From positions 1 to 64,000 of the forward strand of contig CAJTOH010000020.1 of assembly GCA_910577685.1 (NCBI GenBank): a stretch of 64,000 nt of DNA. Direction: 5' to 3'. Shown here piece after piece: positions 1 to 9,220 of the stretch. Position 1 is the first letter of the stretch. Every line of letters starts with the position of its first letter. A program made the translations under genes and the position numbers. Origin of the DNA: an uncultured Dorea sp. Lineage in GTDB: Bacteria; Bacillota; Clostridia; Lachnospirales; Lachnospiraceae. Below the pieces are notes generated by a model, which was not told the origin of the DNA, made no database searches, and saw only the letters and a list, made by a program, of their open reading frames with translations.

Positions 1-84
1 AAAAATAGGTTCTGAAAGCCCCATGAAATAAGGGCTGAAGATTCCGAGAAGTTATATTAGTAGAAAGGAGGTTTCACCGGCATA

Positions 85-855
85 ATGTTTCACAAAAAAA
101 CAACCACACCGCCCGGATCTCTTCCGGAATGGAGATTTCTATTGGATGAAGAGAAGAAAGAGCAAAGCCTGTCTGTCATCCGTTTGGAGGTATCCCGGAA
201 ACGGCTCCGGCGCTACCCGTCATTCGTCGAACAGATCATTAACCAGCTCCGTTTCCGTTCCGGTAAGTATTGGCTGCTTCAGGGGGTCCTCCTGCTTGCC
301 GCCATGTTCCTTGCGCTTGCCTTACACAAACGCCGGACAGGCAGCGCCGAGACGCTTGCCGCCTGTTCCGTATTCCTTGTATTTGCCGGGAATATCTGCC
401 TTAGCCGGGTAGCCGGCCTGTTCTCGTGGCATATGGCGGAACTAGAGCAGACCTTGTACCTTAATCTGAAACAGATGGTATGTATCCGGATGTTGGAGGC
501 GGGAATCGCCGATTTGATTATACTGGCAGTATTCCTAGCGGCCGCAGACGGCAAAAATTCCGCAGGAATCATAATATCCCTGACCTATATGCTGGTCCCG
601 TTCCTGTGGTCGGATATATTTTATCTGCATATGCTGGCAGGCCTGCGGAACACTTCCTCTGTTTTCCGCTCCTTCACCCTTGGCTTACTCTGCGGCATAC
701 CGGCTCTTTTCCCCATATTGTGGGAATCCATCTACAGTCCGGAATATCTGATCATATGGCAGATATTAGCAATTGCCGGAATCTTTATGTTTGCCGCAGA
801 AATCCGTCGCCTTCTCAGCAGTATTGAAAACGGCGACAGCATATGCCTGAACTAA
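85..855 (+). CDS. Hypothetical multi-pass membrane protein, first gene of an ABC transporter operon
   Basis: This 256-aa protein has a charged cytosolic N-terminus of about 65 residues. Several hydrophobic segments follow, roughly at residues 65-80, 90-110, 130-155, 160-180, 195-215 and 220-240. The start is fixed by an AAAGGAGG site at 64-71, 13 bases before the ATG. It lies 40 bp upstream of an ABC ATPase and is probably co-transcribed with it and the permease behind it. I do not recognise a named family. Position and topology suggest an accessory membrane component or a second permease-like subunit of the exporter. A short AGCCC/GGGCT hairpin lies just upstream (about 18-36) and may end the preceding transcript. 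The gene is real with good confidence; the function is unknown. Confidence 0.7.
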   Translation: MFHKKTTTPPGSLPEWRFLLDEEKKEQSLSVIRLEVSRKRLRRYPSFVEQIINQLRFRSGKYWLLQGVLLLAAMFLALALHKRRTGSAETLAACSVFLVFAGNICLSRVAGLFSWHMAELEQTLYLNLKQMVCIRMLEAGIADLIILAVFLAAADGKNSAGIIISLTYMLVPFLWSDIFYLHMLAGLRNTSSVFRSFTLGLLCGIPALFPILWESIYSPEYLIIWQILAIAGIFMFAAEIRRLLSSIENGDSICLN

Positions 856-895
856 ATGTATTCAAAAGAGTAAATAACAGAAAGCGAGGTAAGAT

Positions 896-1798
896 ATGCC
901 CGAACTTAGATTAGACCGCATAACAAAACATTTTAAGAACAAAATAGCCGTAGATAACGTATCTCTGGTCTTAAACGAAGGAGTATATGGATTTCTCGGC
1001 GCAAACGGCGCCGGAAAGACGACGCTTCTGCGAATGATCTGCGGCGTGCTGAAACCGACCGCCGGGGAAATTCAATGCAACGGCACAGAAATCGGAAGAC
1101 TGGACGGGGACTACCGCTATCTTCTAGGGTATCTCCCCCAAGATTTCGGCTACTACCCTGATTTTACCGCCAGACGGTATCTTGAATATCTGGCGGCATG
1201 CAAGGCGGTCCCCAAAGACCTTGCCAAAGAAAAAGTCCGGGAAATGCTCCGCCTGACCGGACTTGAAGGCGAACAGAAAAATAAAATCAAGACATTTTCC
1301 GGCGGGATGCTCAGAAGGCTCGGGATTGCCCAGGCTCTCCTCAATGATCCGGAAATTCTGATTCTGGACGAGCCGACTTCAGGGCTTGACCCCAAGGAGC
1401 GGATCCGCTTCCGCAACATCATCAGTTCCTTATCCAAAGGACGGATTATCATCCTGTCCACCCATATCGTTTCCGATGTAGAATTTATCGCCGATGAAAT
1501 CCTGCTCATGAAACAGGGACAGCTCATCGAACAAGGAACTGTCGCTAAGGTCACCGGGAGCGTAAACGGCAAAGTCTGGGAATATCTTGCAAAACCAGAC
1601 GAAGCAGTCCGGCTTAATGATGCTTTTGCAGTCAGCAATCTGAAAAATGAAGGAGAAATGGTACGTCTCCGCATTGTATCAGACTCATGTCCCTGCGAAG
1701 GAGCAGTTCAGACCCCTCCGGGGCTGGAAGACGTATATTTATATCACTTTGAGGAGGTATCGGAACATGTGGATCATCTTGAAAGAAGAAATTTATAA
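896..1798 (+). CDS. ABC transporter ATP-binding protein
   Basis: The 300-aa ATPase powers an ABC-2 type exporter or membrane remodelling complex. Walker A (GANGAGKTT) lies at about residues 35-43, the Q-loop (YLPQDFG) near 80, the signature FSGGM near 134 and Walker B (ILILDEPTSGLDP) near 155. The H-loop STHIVSD follows. The C-terminal 80 residues form the variable tail seen in ABC-2 ATPases such as bacteriocin-immunity or drug exporters. The membrane partner starts inside the 3' end of this gene (32-bp overlap), so the two are translationally coupled. The substrate cannot be told from the sequence. Confidence 0.93.
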   Translation: MPELRLDRITKHFKNKIAVDNVSLVLNEGVYGFLGANGAGKTTLLRMICGVLKPTAGEIQCNGTEIGRLDGDYRYLLGYLPQDFGYYPDFTARRYLEYLAACKAVPKDLAKEKVREMLRLTGLEGEQKNKIKTFSGGMLRRLGIAQALLNDPEILILDEPTSGLDPKERIRFRNIISSLSKGRIIILSTHIVSDVEFIADEILLMKQGQLIEQGTVAKVTGSVNGKVWEYLAKPDEAVRLNDAFAVSNLKNEGEMVRLRIVSDSCPCEGAVQTPPGLEDVYLYHFEEVSEHVDHLERRNL

Positions 1799-2873
1799 AA
1801 TCAAATCCCGGAAAATCATCTGGCTCAGCTTATGCCTTCTGCTTGCGTTCTCAACGTTGCGCTTATATAATGAACTCCATTACTATACGACGTTCGTTGA
1901 CGGAAAGACTTATCATGGAATGGACGCGCTTCGGAAAGATCAGGCATTAACCGGCAGATACGCCGGATTACTGACCAAAGATAAGGTCAGCCAAATCTAC
2001 AAAGAATACGGCTTTTTCTATTTCGACGCTGAGACGGGAAACGCCGCCGCTAACTACCCAAGCCGCTTTATCACGGAAGCGTTTACCAACTTTATGCAGA
2101 CAGACGGGAACAATCCCGATGAAATCCATTTCCGGAAAGGGGCCGACTGGGAGAATAACGCGGCGTACCTATTGGACAAGGATGTGCGGTTCGACTATAT
2201 ATACGGTTGGAATGATTTCGCCGAAATGTATATCCTTGTCATACTGTCGGTATTTGCCATACTTATACTTGGGCTTTCCCCTATCTTTGCCGAGGAATAC
2301 CAGCTAAAGACGGCAGACCTGCTGCGAACCACGCGCCGCGGAAAGGGGAACGGAATCCGGATTAAAATCCTTGCGGCATTGTGCTTCGCAGTTGTCCTGA
2401 CATGTATGGCCTGCGCTTATATGTGGGGTATCTATCTTACCGTATATGGCACACAGGGGCTCGATGCGTCAGCCGTTCTGCTGAATTTTACCACGCCGTT
2501 CGGCTACTGCCCCGAAAGCGTCCTTGGCTTTTTCCTGTATATCACGTTCCTTAGTATAGTCAGCGCCGTTCTGCTGACCGGCATCGCTGCAGGAATCTCG
2601 GCTCTGTGCCAGAGTCCCTTCCTTGCGCTGATTCTCTCTCTGGCAGCATATCTGTTCCCCGTTGTCTGGATCAAAATTCTCTGGACATTGCTGCCTGTCG
2701 GCCGGAAGATATCAAGAGCCATCTCACATTTTATGGCTTCCATGCCGGTATATCTTCCGATGAGCACAGGATTCTCATTCCCGGCAGACCACATGGCCGT
2801 CCATGTATGTATCGCGCTGGCCGTCGGGGCAGGCGGCATGTTCTTCGGATATTACCGATACCGGAATCATTGA
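1767..2873 (+). CDS. ABC-2 type transporter permease
   Basis: The 368-aa membrane protein begins MWIILKEEIYKIKSRK, a typical ABC-2 permease start with a basic amphipathic stretch before the first membrane segment. A GAGGAGG site at 1751-1757 selects the ATG at 1767; the frame is open further upstream but without a better start. A large extracytoplasmic loop (about residues 35-150) separates helix 1 from a group of five or so helices in the second half, which is the usual ABC-2 layout. It overlaps the ATPase gene by 32 bp. It stops 6 bp from the convergent acyltransferase gene with no obvious terminator between them. Confidence 0.85.
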   Translation: MWIILKEEIYKIKSRKIIWLSLCLLLAFSTLRLYNELHYYTTFVDGKTYHGMDALRKDQALTGRYAGLLTKDKVSQIYKEYGFFYFDAETGNAAANYPSRFITEAFTNFMQTDGNNPDEIHFRKGADWENNAAYLLDKDVRFDYIYGWNDFAEMYILVILSVFAILILGLSPIFAEEYQLKTADLLRTTRRGKGNGIRIKILAALCFAVVLTCMACAYMWGIYLTVYGTQGLDASAVLLNFTTPFGYCPESVLGFFLYITFLSIVSAVLLTGIAAGISALCQSPFLALILSLAAYLFPVVWIKILWTLLPVGRKISRAISHFMASMPVYLPMSTGFSFPADHMAVHVCIALAVGAGGMFFGYYRYRNH

Positions 2874-2879
2874 AATAAT

Positions 2880-3875
2880 CTACATTAAATGCGCGATCTT
2901 ATCCGTAACCCTTACAAACGGTTTCCGGGACACCACCCACACTACGGCTATGCAGAACAAAATCAGAAGGATACTCTCCGCATTGCTCTCTACCGTCCCC
3001 AAAACCCGTGAACGATGTTTCAGGCAGCTATATATCAACCCATGGAAGATATATACTGCCATCGTTCTCTCCCCCAGATACGAGTACGACTTCCGGTCTG
3101 AGGGGAGCACCAGCATAAACAGGTAGATCAGCAGAAAGGAGATCCCGTAACAGACGATGCGTAGCAGAATCCCCTCCATAGACGATAATTCCAGTTCATC
3201 ATAGGAATAACGCCCATAGAAGATTTTCACAGATAACTTCCTGTGGTATCTGTCCGTAAATAAAAACGCCGCCATACACGCCATGATTCCAAGAGCGCCC
3301 ACATACCCTTTCCGGTTACGGAACCTTACAAGCCATACGTTCTCAAACTCCATCCCCGCCAGAAAAAACGGGAAGAAAAATACAATCCTCGGAATAGAGA
3401 GGAAGTTCCCAATTCCGACCAATCCTATAGCCAGTCCTGCGATTATCGACAGGGGCAGATGACAGGGGATCTTCCTAACCGCAGGCGCCGCCAGACGCCA
3501 GACGCACAGCGCCAAGAGATACCATAGAGTGAACTTCGGCCTTGTAAAATAAAGCTCCGTCTCTTTGTCCAGAACATATGTATACAGCATATAGTAGATC
3601 ACTTCATACACGAAATAAGGAACTACCAGCCCTCTGACTAGCTTCTTCACAGAGGGAATCTTTTTTGAAAAATATCCCGATATAAAGATAAACGCCGGCA
3701 TATGAAATGCCACGATCCCCCATTTCAATTCGTACAAAAAGGGATTCTGATCGTAACAAGGCTCTATAAAATGCCCGATTACCACCAACACAATTAAAAG
3801 CACCTTGTAGTTATCAAAAAGATACTCCCTCTGCATTTTCTCCATTTCCACCACCATCGAATCTTTTAATTCCAC
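2880..3875 (-). CDS. Acyltransferase family 3 membrane protein
   Basis: The 331-aa protein belongs to the integral membrane acyltransferase-3 superfamily, which acetylates or succinylates cell-surface glycans. The N-terminal segment runs DNYKVLLIVLVVIGHF. It holds the conserved helix-1 histidine of the family, followed by FHMPAFIFISGYF, the second hallmark. About ten hydrophobic segments follow. Its first 10 bases overlap the end of the rtcB-like gene upstream, so the two are probably co-transcribed, although no functional link is evident. The acceptor substrate is unknown. Confidence 0.85.
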   Translation of the reverse strand: MELKDSMVVEMEKMQREYLFDNYKVLLIVLVVIGHFIEPCYDQNPFLYELKWGIVAFHMPAFIFISGYFSKKIPSVKKLVRGLVVPYFVYEVIYYMLYTYVLDKETELYFTRPKFTLWYLLALCVWRLAAPAVRKIPCHLPLSIIAGLAIGLVGIGNFLSIPRIVFFFPFFLAGMEFENVWLVRFRNRKGYVGALGIMACMAAFLFTDRYHRKLSVKIFYGRYSYDELELSSMEGILLRIVCYGISFLLIYLFMLVLPSDRKSYSYLGERTMAVYIFHGLIYSCLKHRSRVLGTVESNAESILLILFCIAVVWVVSRKPFVRVTDKIAHLM

Positions 3876-4990
3876 CGCTCTCTTCCGGCTTTATAATTAT
3901 ATACGGGCCGAAGCCGTCCGTTAATCTCTGCGGTGTCTACGATCAGTCCTTCAATCTCTTCAATACTCCGGTAGGCAAAGGGCGCCTCGTCCAACGTATC
4001 TTTCCCGATGCAGGTACTGTAGATTCCCTTCATCTGCGCCTTGAACTGGGGTACGGTAAACCTTTTCGCCACCTCGTCCCGCTTCATCTTCCGGCCTGCG
4101 CCGTGGGGAGCGGAATAATTCCAGTCTCTGTTCCCCTTCCCAACCCCAAGCAATATCCCGTCGCGTCCATTGACAGGTATGACCACAGGTTCGCCCTCTC
4201 TGGCTGAGACGGCGCCTTTGCGGAGGATAATTTCCCCTCCAAGATCATCGATATAATTGTGGACAGAAGAAATCTGGTCCTGAACCTTCCATTTCATTCC
4301 TTTCACCAATTCATCCAGAATCGCCTCCCGGTTCAGTCCGGCATATTCCTGCACTGCCTGAATATCCTGCAGGTATTCCTCCATCAGCCCGCCTTCCAGA
4401 TAAGTCAATTCATAAGGGACGCTGATCCCCTTCTTCTTTAATTCCTTCTGCCCCTTCGTCAGGTAGTATTCCGTAACCTCTTTGCCCAGCCTGCGGCTGC
4501 CGGAATGAATCGCGGCCCAAAGATACCCTTCATGATCCTGATCCAATTCGATAAAATGATTCCCGCCTCCAAGCGTTCCGAGGCTCAGCTCCATCTTCCT
4601 GAGATTAACGTGCTCAATACAATTAAGCTCCATGAAATCGAAGCCGTCTATAAACCGATGCGGTTCCTGCCGGATCTGAAATCCTGAGGGAACGCATCTT
4701 TGAATAACCTTATCCAATTTCTGGAATTCTATCTTTTTCTGTTTTAATCTCGCCAATGTGATGCCGCATCCGATATCAATGCCCACAACATTCGGCAGTA
4801 CCTTGTCTCCCACAGTGGAAGTAAACCCTATCGTCCCCACCTTACCGGGGTGTACGTCGGGCATAACTCTGATCCTGCATCCTTCAAACGCATCCAGACC
4901 GCAAATCATTCGAATCTGGGCCAATGCATAATCTTCAATCTGATCTGTGAATATTTTTGCTGATGTATAGACTCCATCTACTGTCTTCAT
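3866..4990 (-). CDS. rtcB: RtcB family RNA ligase
   Basis: RtcB ligases join 2',3'-cyclic phosphate (or 3'-phosphate) and 5'-OH RNA ends using GTP and Mn2+. The 374-aa protein is of the shorter bacterial subtype. Visible motifs are MPDVHPGK (about 43-50), the metal-binding GIDIGCG (70-76) with the conserved Cys, GGGNHFIEL (about 141-149), and PHGAGR near 295-300 carrying the histidine that is guanylylated in the family. A WNYSAPHG context supports an active enzyme. No RtcA, archease or release-factor PrfH gene lies next to it. The start overlaps the end of a broken upstream reading frame (ATATGA). Confidence 0.92.
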   Translation of the reverse strand: MKTVDGVYTSAKIFTDQIEDYALAQIRMICGLDAFEGCRIRVMPDVHPGKVGTIGFTSTVGDKVLPNVVGIDIGCGITLARLKQKKIEFQKLDKVIQRCVPSGFQIRQEPHRFIDGFDFMELNCIEHVNLRKMELSLGTLGGGNHFIELDQDHEGYLWAAIHSGSRRLGKEVTEYYLTKGQKELKKKGISVPYELTYLEGGLMEEYLQDIQAVQEYAGLNREAILDELVKGMKWKVQDQISSVHNYIDDLGGEIILRKGAVSAREGEPVVIPVNGRDGILLGVGKGNRDWNYSAPHGAGRKMKRDEVAKRFTVPQFKAQMKGIYSTCIGKDTLDEAPFAYRSIEEIEGLIVDTAEINGRLRPVYNYKAGRERWN

Positions 4991-5259
4991 ATTAATCCTT
5001 TCTCTAATATACCTAATTCCGAAGGATGTTCTTTCCGCACAATTGACGCAGAAAAACCCTCCAAAATAAGACCAGAGACGCCGGATTGTCTGAATAACTC
5101 CAAGACTGCAAAACTCTGATTATATCCTGCAACATTCTTCTATAAATGGATATAGATACCGACTGCTGTCGCCGTATCACACTAAGAATGAAATTCGGAC
5201 AACCCGCTCTCTGTAATAACCGTCGCTGCACTGCTGAAAAAATAACCTGAATAACTCAT
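4987..5259 (-). pseudogene. Short reading frame with two in-frame TAG codons just upstream of rtcB
   Basis: A strong GAGAGGAGG site precedes an ATG at 5259. The frame reads MSYSGYFFSSAATVITESG..., meets TAG at codon 26, continues CDTATAVGIYIHL, meets a second TAG at codon 40, and then stays open for 50 codons to a TGA that overlaps the rtcB start. The last segment (…NQSFAVLELFRQSG…) looks protein-like. Both TAGs could derive from CAG by a single transition. It may instead be only a 25-residue leader peptide with chance open sequence behind it. I do not recognise a family. Confidence 0.35.
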
Positions 5260-5352
5260 AATTGTCCTCCTCTCATGATTGAATCTACATTTTTAATTAC
5301 AAAATCCAGTATAAAAGGCTGACCGCAGATTGTCAACCCTGAATTATGTTTC

Positions 5353-5390
5353 GGGGGCTGCCCGAACTCTTCATCTATTCAGGCAGCCCC
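5353..5390. terminator. GGGGCTGCC/GGCAGCCCC hairpin beyond the galT stop
   Basis: A 9-bp GC-rich stem with a 19-nt loop lies 14 bp past the galT stop codon. A TTTTATT run follows it on the + side. On the galT side the downstream sequence is less T-rich, so it is an imperfect intrinsic terminator for galT, or a bidirectional structure. Confidence 0.55.
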
Positions 5391-5404
5391 TTTTATTCCG
5401 TCTC

Positions 5405-6895
5405 TTAAAGCGTATCTACGAACTTCATAAACGACTTACGCCCTTCCTCCGTACACTTATACACGCCAGCGTCTTCAAGGACATGGGTAAACGTAATACC
5501 GATCTCTTCTTTCAGCACGTCCATTACATTCTCCCTCGTAATGCTTTCGTATTTTGGCAGGAATTCTCCTACCCAACCCGCATGTTTTTCTATCTTCTCG
5601 TTGCTCCTAATATCTTTTCCTTCTACCAGATAATCTGCCAGTATCTCCATCTCTTCCTTCAGACGGGCCGGCAGTACCGCAAGTCCCATAACCTCGATCA
5701 ATCCGATATTCTCCTTCTTGATATTATGGTACTGTGCATGTGGATGATATACTCCCAAAGGATGCTCTTCCGTTGTAATATTATTTCTTAAGGTCAAATC
5801 CAGCTCGTACATATCGCCTGCTTTTCTGGCAATAGGCGTGATGGTATTATGCGGTTCTCCGTCCGTCTCCGCGAATACAAACGCCTCCTCGTCCGTATAG
5901 CCTCTCCACGCCTTAAGAACATGATCTGCCAGATCAATCAGACGCTTCTCATCCCTGCATCTGATACGGAGAACTGACAGCGGCCATTTTACAATCCCTG
6001 CCTCCACATCTTCATAGCCCGGGATCGTCACCGGCTTTTCAATCGGAGCCTTCGCCATGGCAAATGTATAATTGCCGCCTTGGAAATGATCATGGCTTAA
6101 GATAGAACCGCCCACAATCGGAAGGTCTGCGTTGGATCCCAGAAAATAGTGCGGAAACAGCTTAATAAAATCAAAGAGCTTGATAAATGCCGCCCTCTCT
6201 ATCTTCATAGGAACATGCTGCCCGTTAAACACGATACAATGCTCATTATAGTATACATAAGGAGAATACTGGAATCCCCATTCACTGTCGTTGATGGTGA
6301 TGGGAATGATTCTATGGTTCTCCCTTGCCGGATGATTCAATCGCCCTGCATAGCCTTCATTCTCCATACAGAGAAGACATTTGGGATAACTGCTTGCCTT
6401 CGCATTTCTGGCCGCCGCGATTGCCTTCGGGTCCTTCTCCGGCTTAGACAGATTAATGGTAATGTCGATCTCGCCGTAAGGAGAATCCACCTTCCATTTC
6501 ATATCCTTCTTCACGCGGTAACGGCGGATATAATCGCTGTCCTGACTAAACTTGTAGTAATAATCCGTCGCTTCCTTCGCGGACTTCTCATATTTCTTCG
6601 CGAATGTCTCCTGCACCTGCGCGGGTCTTGGAACCAGACAGTTCATCAGCTTTGTGTCAAATAGATCCCTGTATCCGATACTGTCCTCAATAATGCCGCG
6701 CTTTACGGCTTCGTCAAGCAGCTCCTTCAAGACAGATTCTAATTCAATAGAATCTACGTCAATCTCCGTGTCCTCATAGTCGTCTTCATGGAACATATCA
6801 AGCAGGAGGTTTGTCGTATAGATACGCTCTGTCTGCAAAACAAGCCCTGTTTGAATACCGTACTCTACCAGTTTCTTGATATTCTCATTTAACAT
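5405..6895 (-). CDS. galT: UDP-glucose--hexose-1-phosphate uridylyltransferase, class II
   Basis: The 496-aa enzyme transfers UMP from UDP-glucose to galactose-1-phosphate in the Leloir pathway. It is the long Firmicutes type-2 GalT rather than the 350-aa classical form. The central region has GGSILSHDHFQGGNY, and a later GVYHPHAQYHN segment fits the histidine-rich nucleotidyl-transfer region. The start at 6895 (MLNENIKKLVEYG) has a GGAGG site; a further-upstream in-frame ATG lies inside the galK end and is not used. It is second in a galK-galT operon with a 46-bp gap. Confidence 0.93.
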   Translation of the reverse strand: MLNENIKKLVEYGIQTGLVLQTERIYTTNLLLDMFHEDDYEDTEIDVDSIELESVLKELLDEAVKRGIIEDSIGYRDLFDTKLMNCLVPRPAQVQETFAKKYEKSAKEATDYYYKFSQDSDYIRRYRVKKDMKWKVDSPYGEIDITINLSKPEKDPKAIAAARNAKASSYPKCLLCMENEGYAGRLNHPARENHRIIPITINDSEWGFQYSPYVYYNEHCIVFNGQHVPMKIERAAFIKLFDFIKLFPHYFLGSNADLPIVGGSILSHDHFQGGNYTFAMAKAPIEKPVTIPGYEDVEAGIVKWPLSVLRIRCRDEKRLIDLADHVLKAWRGYTDEEAFVFAETDGEPHNTITPIARKAGDMYELDLTLRNNITTEEHPLGVYHPHAQYHNIKKENIGLIEVMGLAVLPARLKEEMEILADYLVEGKDIRSNEKIEKHAGWVGEFLPKYESITRENVMDVLKEEIGITFTHVLEDAGVYKCTEEGRKSFMKFVDTL

Positions 6896-6941
6896 CTTCT
6901 CTTTTCCTCCATCTCTTATAATAGGTCCTTGCAGGTCAAAA

Positions 6942-8108
6942 TTATATTGCGCCCGCCCCGTCTCCGATATCAACTACATAGAACTCCGCCTCATGGCCTA
7001 CCTTCTCCCGGTACGCCTTCCCGATCTCGCTGATAAAGGTATCCACCGCTTCATTTTTCACGATGCTGACCGTACAGCCGCCGAATCCTCCTCCGGTAAT
7101 GCGGGAACCCATCACGCCCGGCATCGCCTGTGCAAGATCCACCAGAATATCTATCTCTTTGCAGGAAACCTCATAGTCGTATCTCAGAGATTCGTGGGAG
7201 GAATTCATTAACTTCCCGAACAGCTCCACATCCTGATTCTTCAATGCCTCCACGGCGCGGATGGTTCTCTGGTTCTCATATACGGCATGTTTTGCACGCT
7301 TCTTCCTTACCTCGTCCTTGATCGCATCCTTGTGGGCCTCGAATTCCTCTTCCGTCAACTCTCCGAGCGCCTTGACATCCGTCACGGCCTGAAGCTCCTT
7401 CAATGCCGTTTCACATTCATTTCTGCGATCATTATAGGCAGAATCCACTAAGCTGTGCTTTACCTTGCTGTTTGTAATTACAATCTTCGCATCCTCCAAC
7501 ACAACCGGCGCATATTCATAATGCAGCGTGTTCGTATCTAAGAAAATAGCGTGATCCTTCTTCCCCATAGCGCTGGCAAACTGATCCATGATACCGCAGT
7601 TGCAGCCGTTAAAATTATTCTCCGAATCCTGTCCGATCAGCGCCAGATCTACCATGGAGACCTCATCGAATCCGAATATATCCTTAAGAATCACCCCTGT
7701 CAAAACTTCAAGGGAAGCGGACGAAGAGAGTCCCGATCCATTGGGGATATTGCCAAAGATCAAAATATCCAGACCGTGGGCGAGTTTATATCCCCGTTTT
7801 TCAAACGCCCACATTACGCCCTTGGGATAATTGGTCCAGTTCGCCTTCGCATCCGGAACAAGTTCATCCAGACTCGTCTCAATGACTCCCAGCCTCTCAA
7901 AATTCACCGAATAAAACCGAAGGTTTCTGTCGTCTCTGCTTCTGACGATTCCATAGGTCCCCAACGTCAACGCACACGGGAACACATGACCGCCGTTATA
8001 ATCCGTATGCTCTCCGATCAGATTGACACGGCCGGGAGCAAAATATGTACGAATCTCCCCTTCACTTCCATATAGCTCCTGAAACTGCTGAATTAATCTC
8101 TCCTTCAT
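6942..8108 (-). CDS. galK: Galactokinase
   Basis: GHMP-family kinase that phosphorylates galactose at C1. The 388-aa length is standard. The N-terminal signature GRVNLIGEHTDYNGG, the ATP-binding GSGLSSSASLEV and the C-terminal TGGGFGGC loop are all present. A GGAGG eight bases ahead selects the ATG at 8108 over an in-frame codon seven residues upstream. It is first in the galKT operon. It is transcribed divergently from an AraC regulator that probably controls it. No galE or galM lies in the window. Confidence 0.95.
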   Translation of the reverse strand: MKERLIQQFQELYGSEGEIRTYFAPGRVNLIGEHTDYNGGHVFPCALTLGTYGIVRSRDDRNLRFYSVNFERLGVIETSLDELVPDAKANWTNYPKGVMWAFEKRGYKLAHGLDILIFGNIPNGSGLSSSASLEVLTGVILKDIFGFDEVSMVDLALIGQDSENNFNGCNCGIMDQFASAMGKKDHAIFLDTNTLHYEYAPVVLEDAKIVITNSKVKHSLVDSAYNDRRNECETALKELQAVTDVKALGELTEEEFEAHKDAIKDEVRKKRAKHAVYENQRTIRAVEALKNQDVELFGKLMNSSHESLRYDYEVSCKEIDILVDLAQAMPGVMGSRITGGGFGGCTVSIVKNEAVDTFISEIGKAYREKVGHEAEFYVVDIGDGAGAI

Positions 8109-8179
8109 CTTCGCATCCTCCATTCTCAAAATATTACCCCTGTGAATCTATCTTGCATATTTATCTAATCTAGTTTATG

Positions 8180-8208
8180 ATTATAATGAGATTTATCTTA
8201 AGATACAA
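8180..8208 (-). promoter_or_regulatory. Predicted galKT promoter with internal palindrome
   Basis: On the minus strand, TTGTAT (8203-8208), a 17-bp spacer and TATAAT (8180-8185) form a sigma-A type promoter. A perfect 12-bp palindrome TATCTTAAGATA (8194-8205) sits over the spacer and -35 end. It is a plausible operator, perhaps for the divergent AraC protein. Confidence 0.6.
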
Positions 8209-8258
8209 TAAGAATATTCGATAATATTATCAGTATATTGAGGAAATGGGGTATTTCA

Positions 8259-9149
8259 ATGCGGCTTCATACGGAAAAGGACCAGAAAGAGATCAAAAAG
8301 CACGGAAATTACGAATTCCCTGTCCACATAAGCCTTGAGAAAATACAGGCGTATGAGCAGGATTCTTTTCCCTGGCACTGGCATCCTGAGATTGAACTTA
8401 CTTGGGTCATGTCAGGACAAATTGAATATCTGGTGAATGACAAGAAGTATCTGCTAAGAGAAGGAGACGGATTATTCTGCAACAGTAATTCCCTCCATTC
8501 CGGATATATGGTGGACAGAACGGACTGCAACTACCTCTCCGTCACTTTCCATCCCAGATTTATTTACGGATATGAGAACAGCCTGCTTCAGACAAAATAT
8601 GTGGACTTTATCACCGCCAACGAAAGCTGGCATTCTCTAAGACTTCAAAGGGAAAACGGCCGGCATCAGGAGATTGTAAGCCAAATCCGGAATATTTACC
8701 AGATCTTCCGGACCTCGCCGCCAGACTATGAATTGCAGGTACATCTGATTCTCGCCGGCATCTGGCAAAAGCTCTACCTGCACTATCACTCGCTTCCGGT
8801 CAGCGAACAGCAGCCGCAAAAACATCTGACGCGGTTAAAGGAGATCCTCTCCTATATTCAGGAACATTATGCTCAGGAACTTACATTAGATGAGATTGCA
8901 GAACATGTGAATATCTGTAAGAGTGAATGTTGCAGATATTTTAAAAAATATATGAAAATAACCATCTTCGACTATATCCTGTTCCTGAGGATCCGGAACA
9001 GCCTTCCGCTTCTGAAAGAGGGAGAGAGCGTCACCAAGATTGCAAGTATGACCGGTTTCTCCACACCGGCTTACTACGGACAGATCTTCAAACGGTATAT
9101 GGGATGTTCGCCCAGCCGGTATCGGAAAGACCACATGGGCAAGACATAA
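8259..9149 (+). CDS. AraC family transcriptional regulator
   Basis: This 296-aa regulator has an N-terminal cupin sensor domain. The stretch FPWHWHPEIELTWVMSGQ followed by LREGDGLFCNSNSLHSG is the classic AraC sugar-binding cupin. Two helix-turn-helix motifs lie in the last 100 residues (LTLDEIAEHVNICKSECCRYFK and VTKIASMTGFSTPAYYGQIFK). I chose the ATG at 8259; an in-frame TTG at 8238 is also possible. It is divergent from galK, so galactose-responsive control of galKT is the simplest inference. Confidence 0.88.
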   Translation: MRLHTEKDQKEIKKHGNYEFPVHISLEKIQAYEQDSFPWHWHPEIELTWVMSGQIEYLVNDKKYLLREGDGLFCNSNSLHSGYMVDRTDCNYLSVTFHPRFIYGYENSLLQTKYVDFITANESWHSLRLQRENGRHQEIVSQIRNIYQIFRTSPPDYELQVHLILAGIWQKLYLHYHSLPVSEQQPQKHLTRLKEILSYIQEHYAQELTLDEIAEHVNICKSECCRYFKKYMKITIFDYILFLRIRNSLPLLKEGESVTKIASMTGFSTPAYYGQIFKRYMGCSPSRYRKDHMGKT

Positions 9150-9207
9150 AGAACTGCGCAGAACTTAACCGTCTCAACATGTATCGGTTATGTCCGCGCA
9201 GTTCTTT
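9148..9207. terminator. Long bidirectional terminator between araC and the AIM24 gene
   Basis: AAAGAACTGCGC (9148-9159) pairs perfectly with GCGCAGTTCTTT (9196-9207). An inner ACCG/CGGT pairing strengthens the loop. It lies between two convergent genes and has A/T-rich flanks on both sides, so it can serve both. Confidence 0.75.
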
Positions 9208-9220
9208 AAATTATCTTTTC

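Noticed and set aside
5353..5390. Start of a small regulatory RNA
   Set aside because: The hairpin is followed by a T-run on the + strand but no promoter is visible upstream, so a terminator-like role is simpler.
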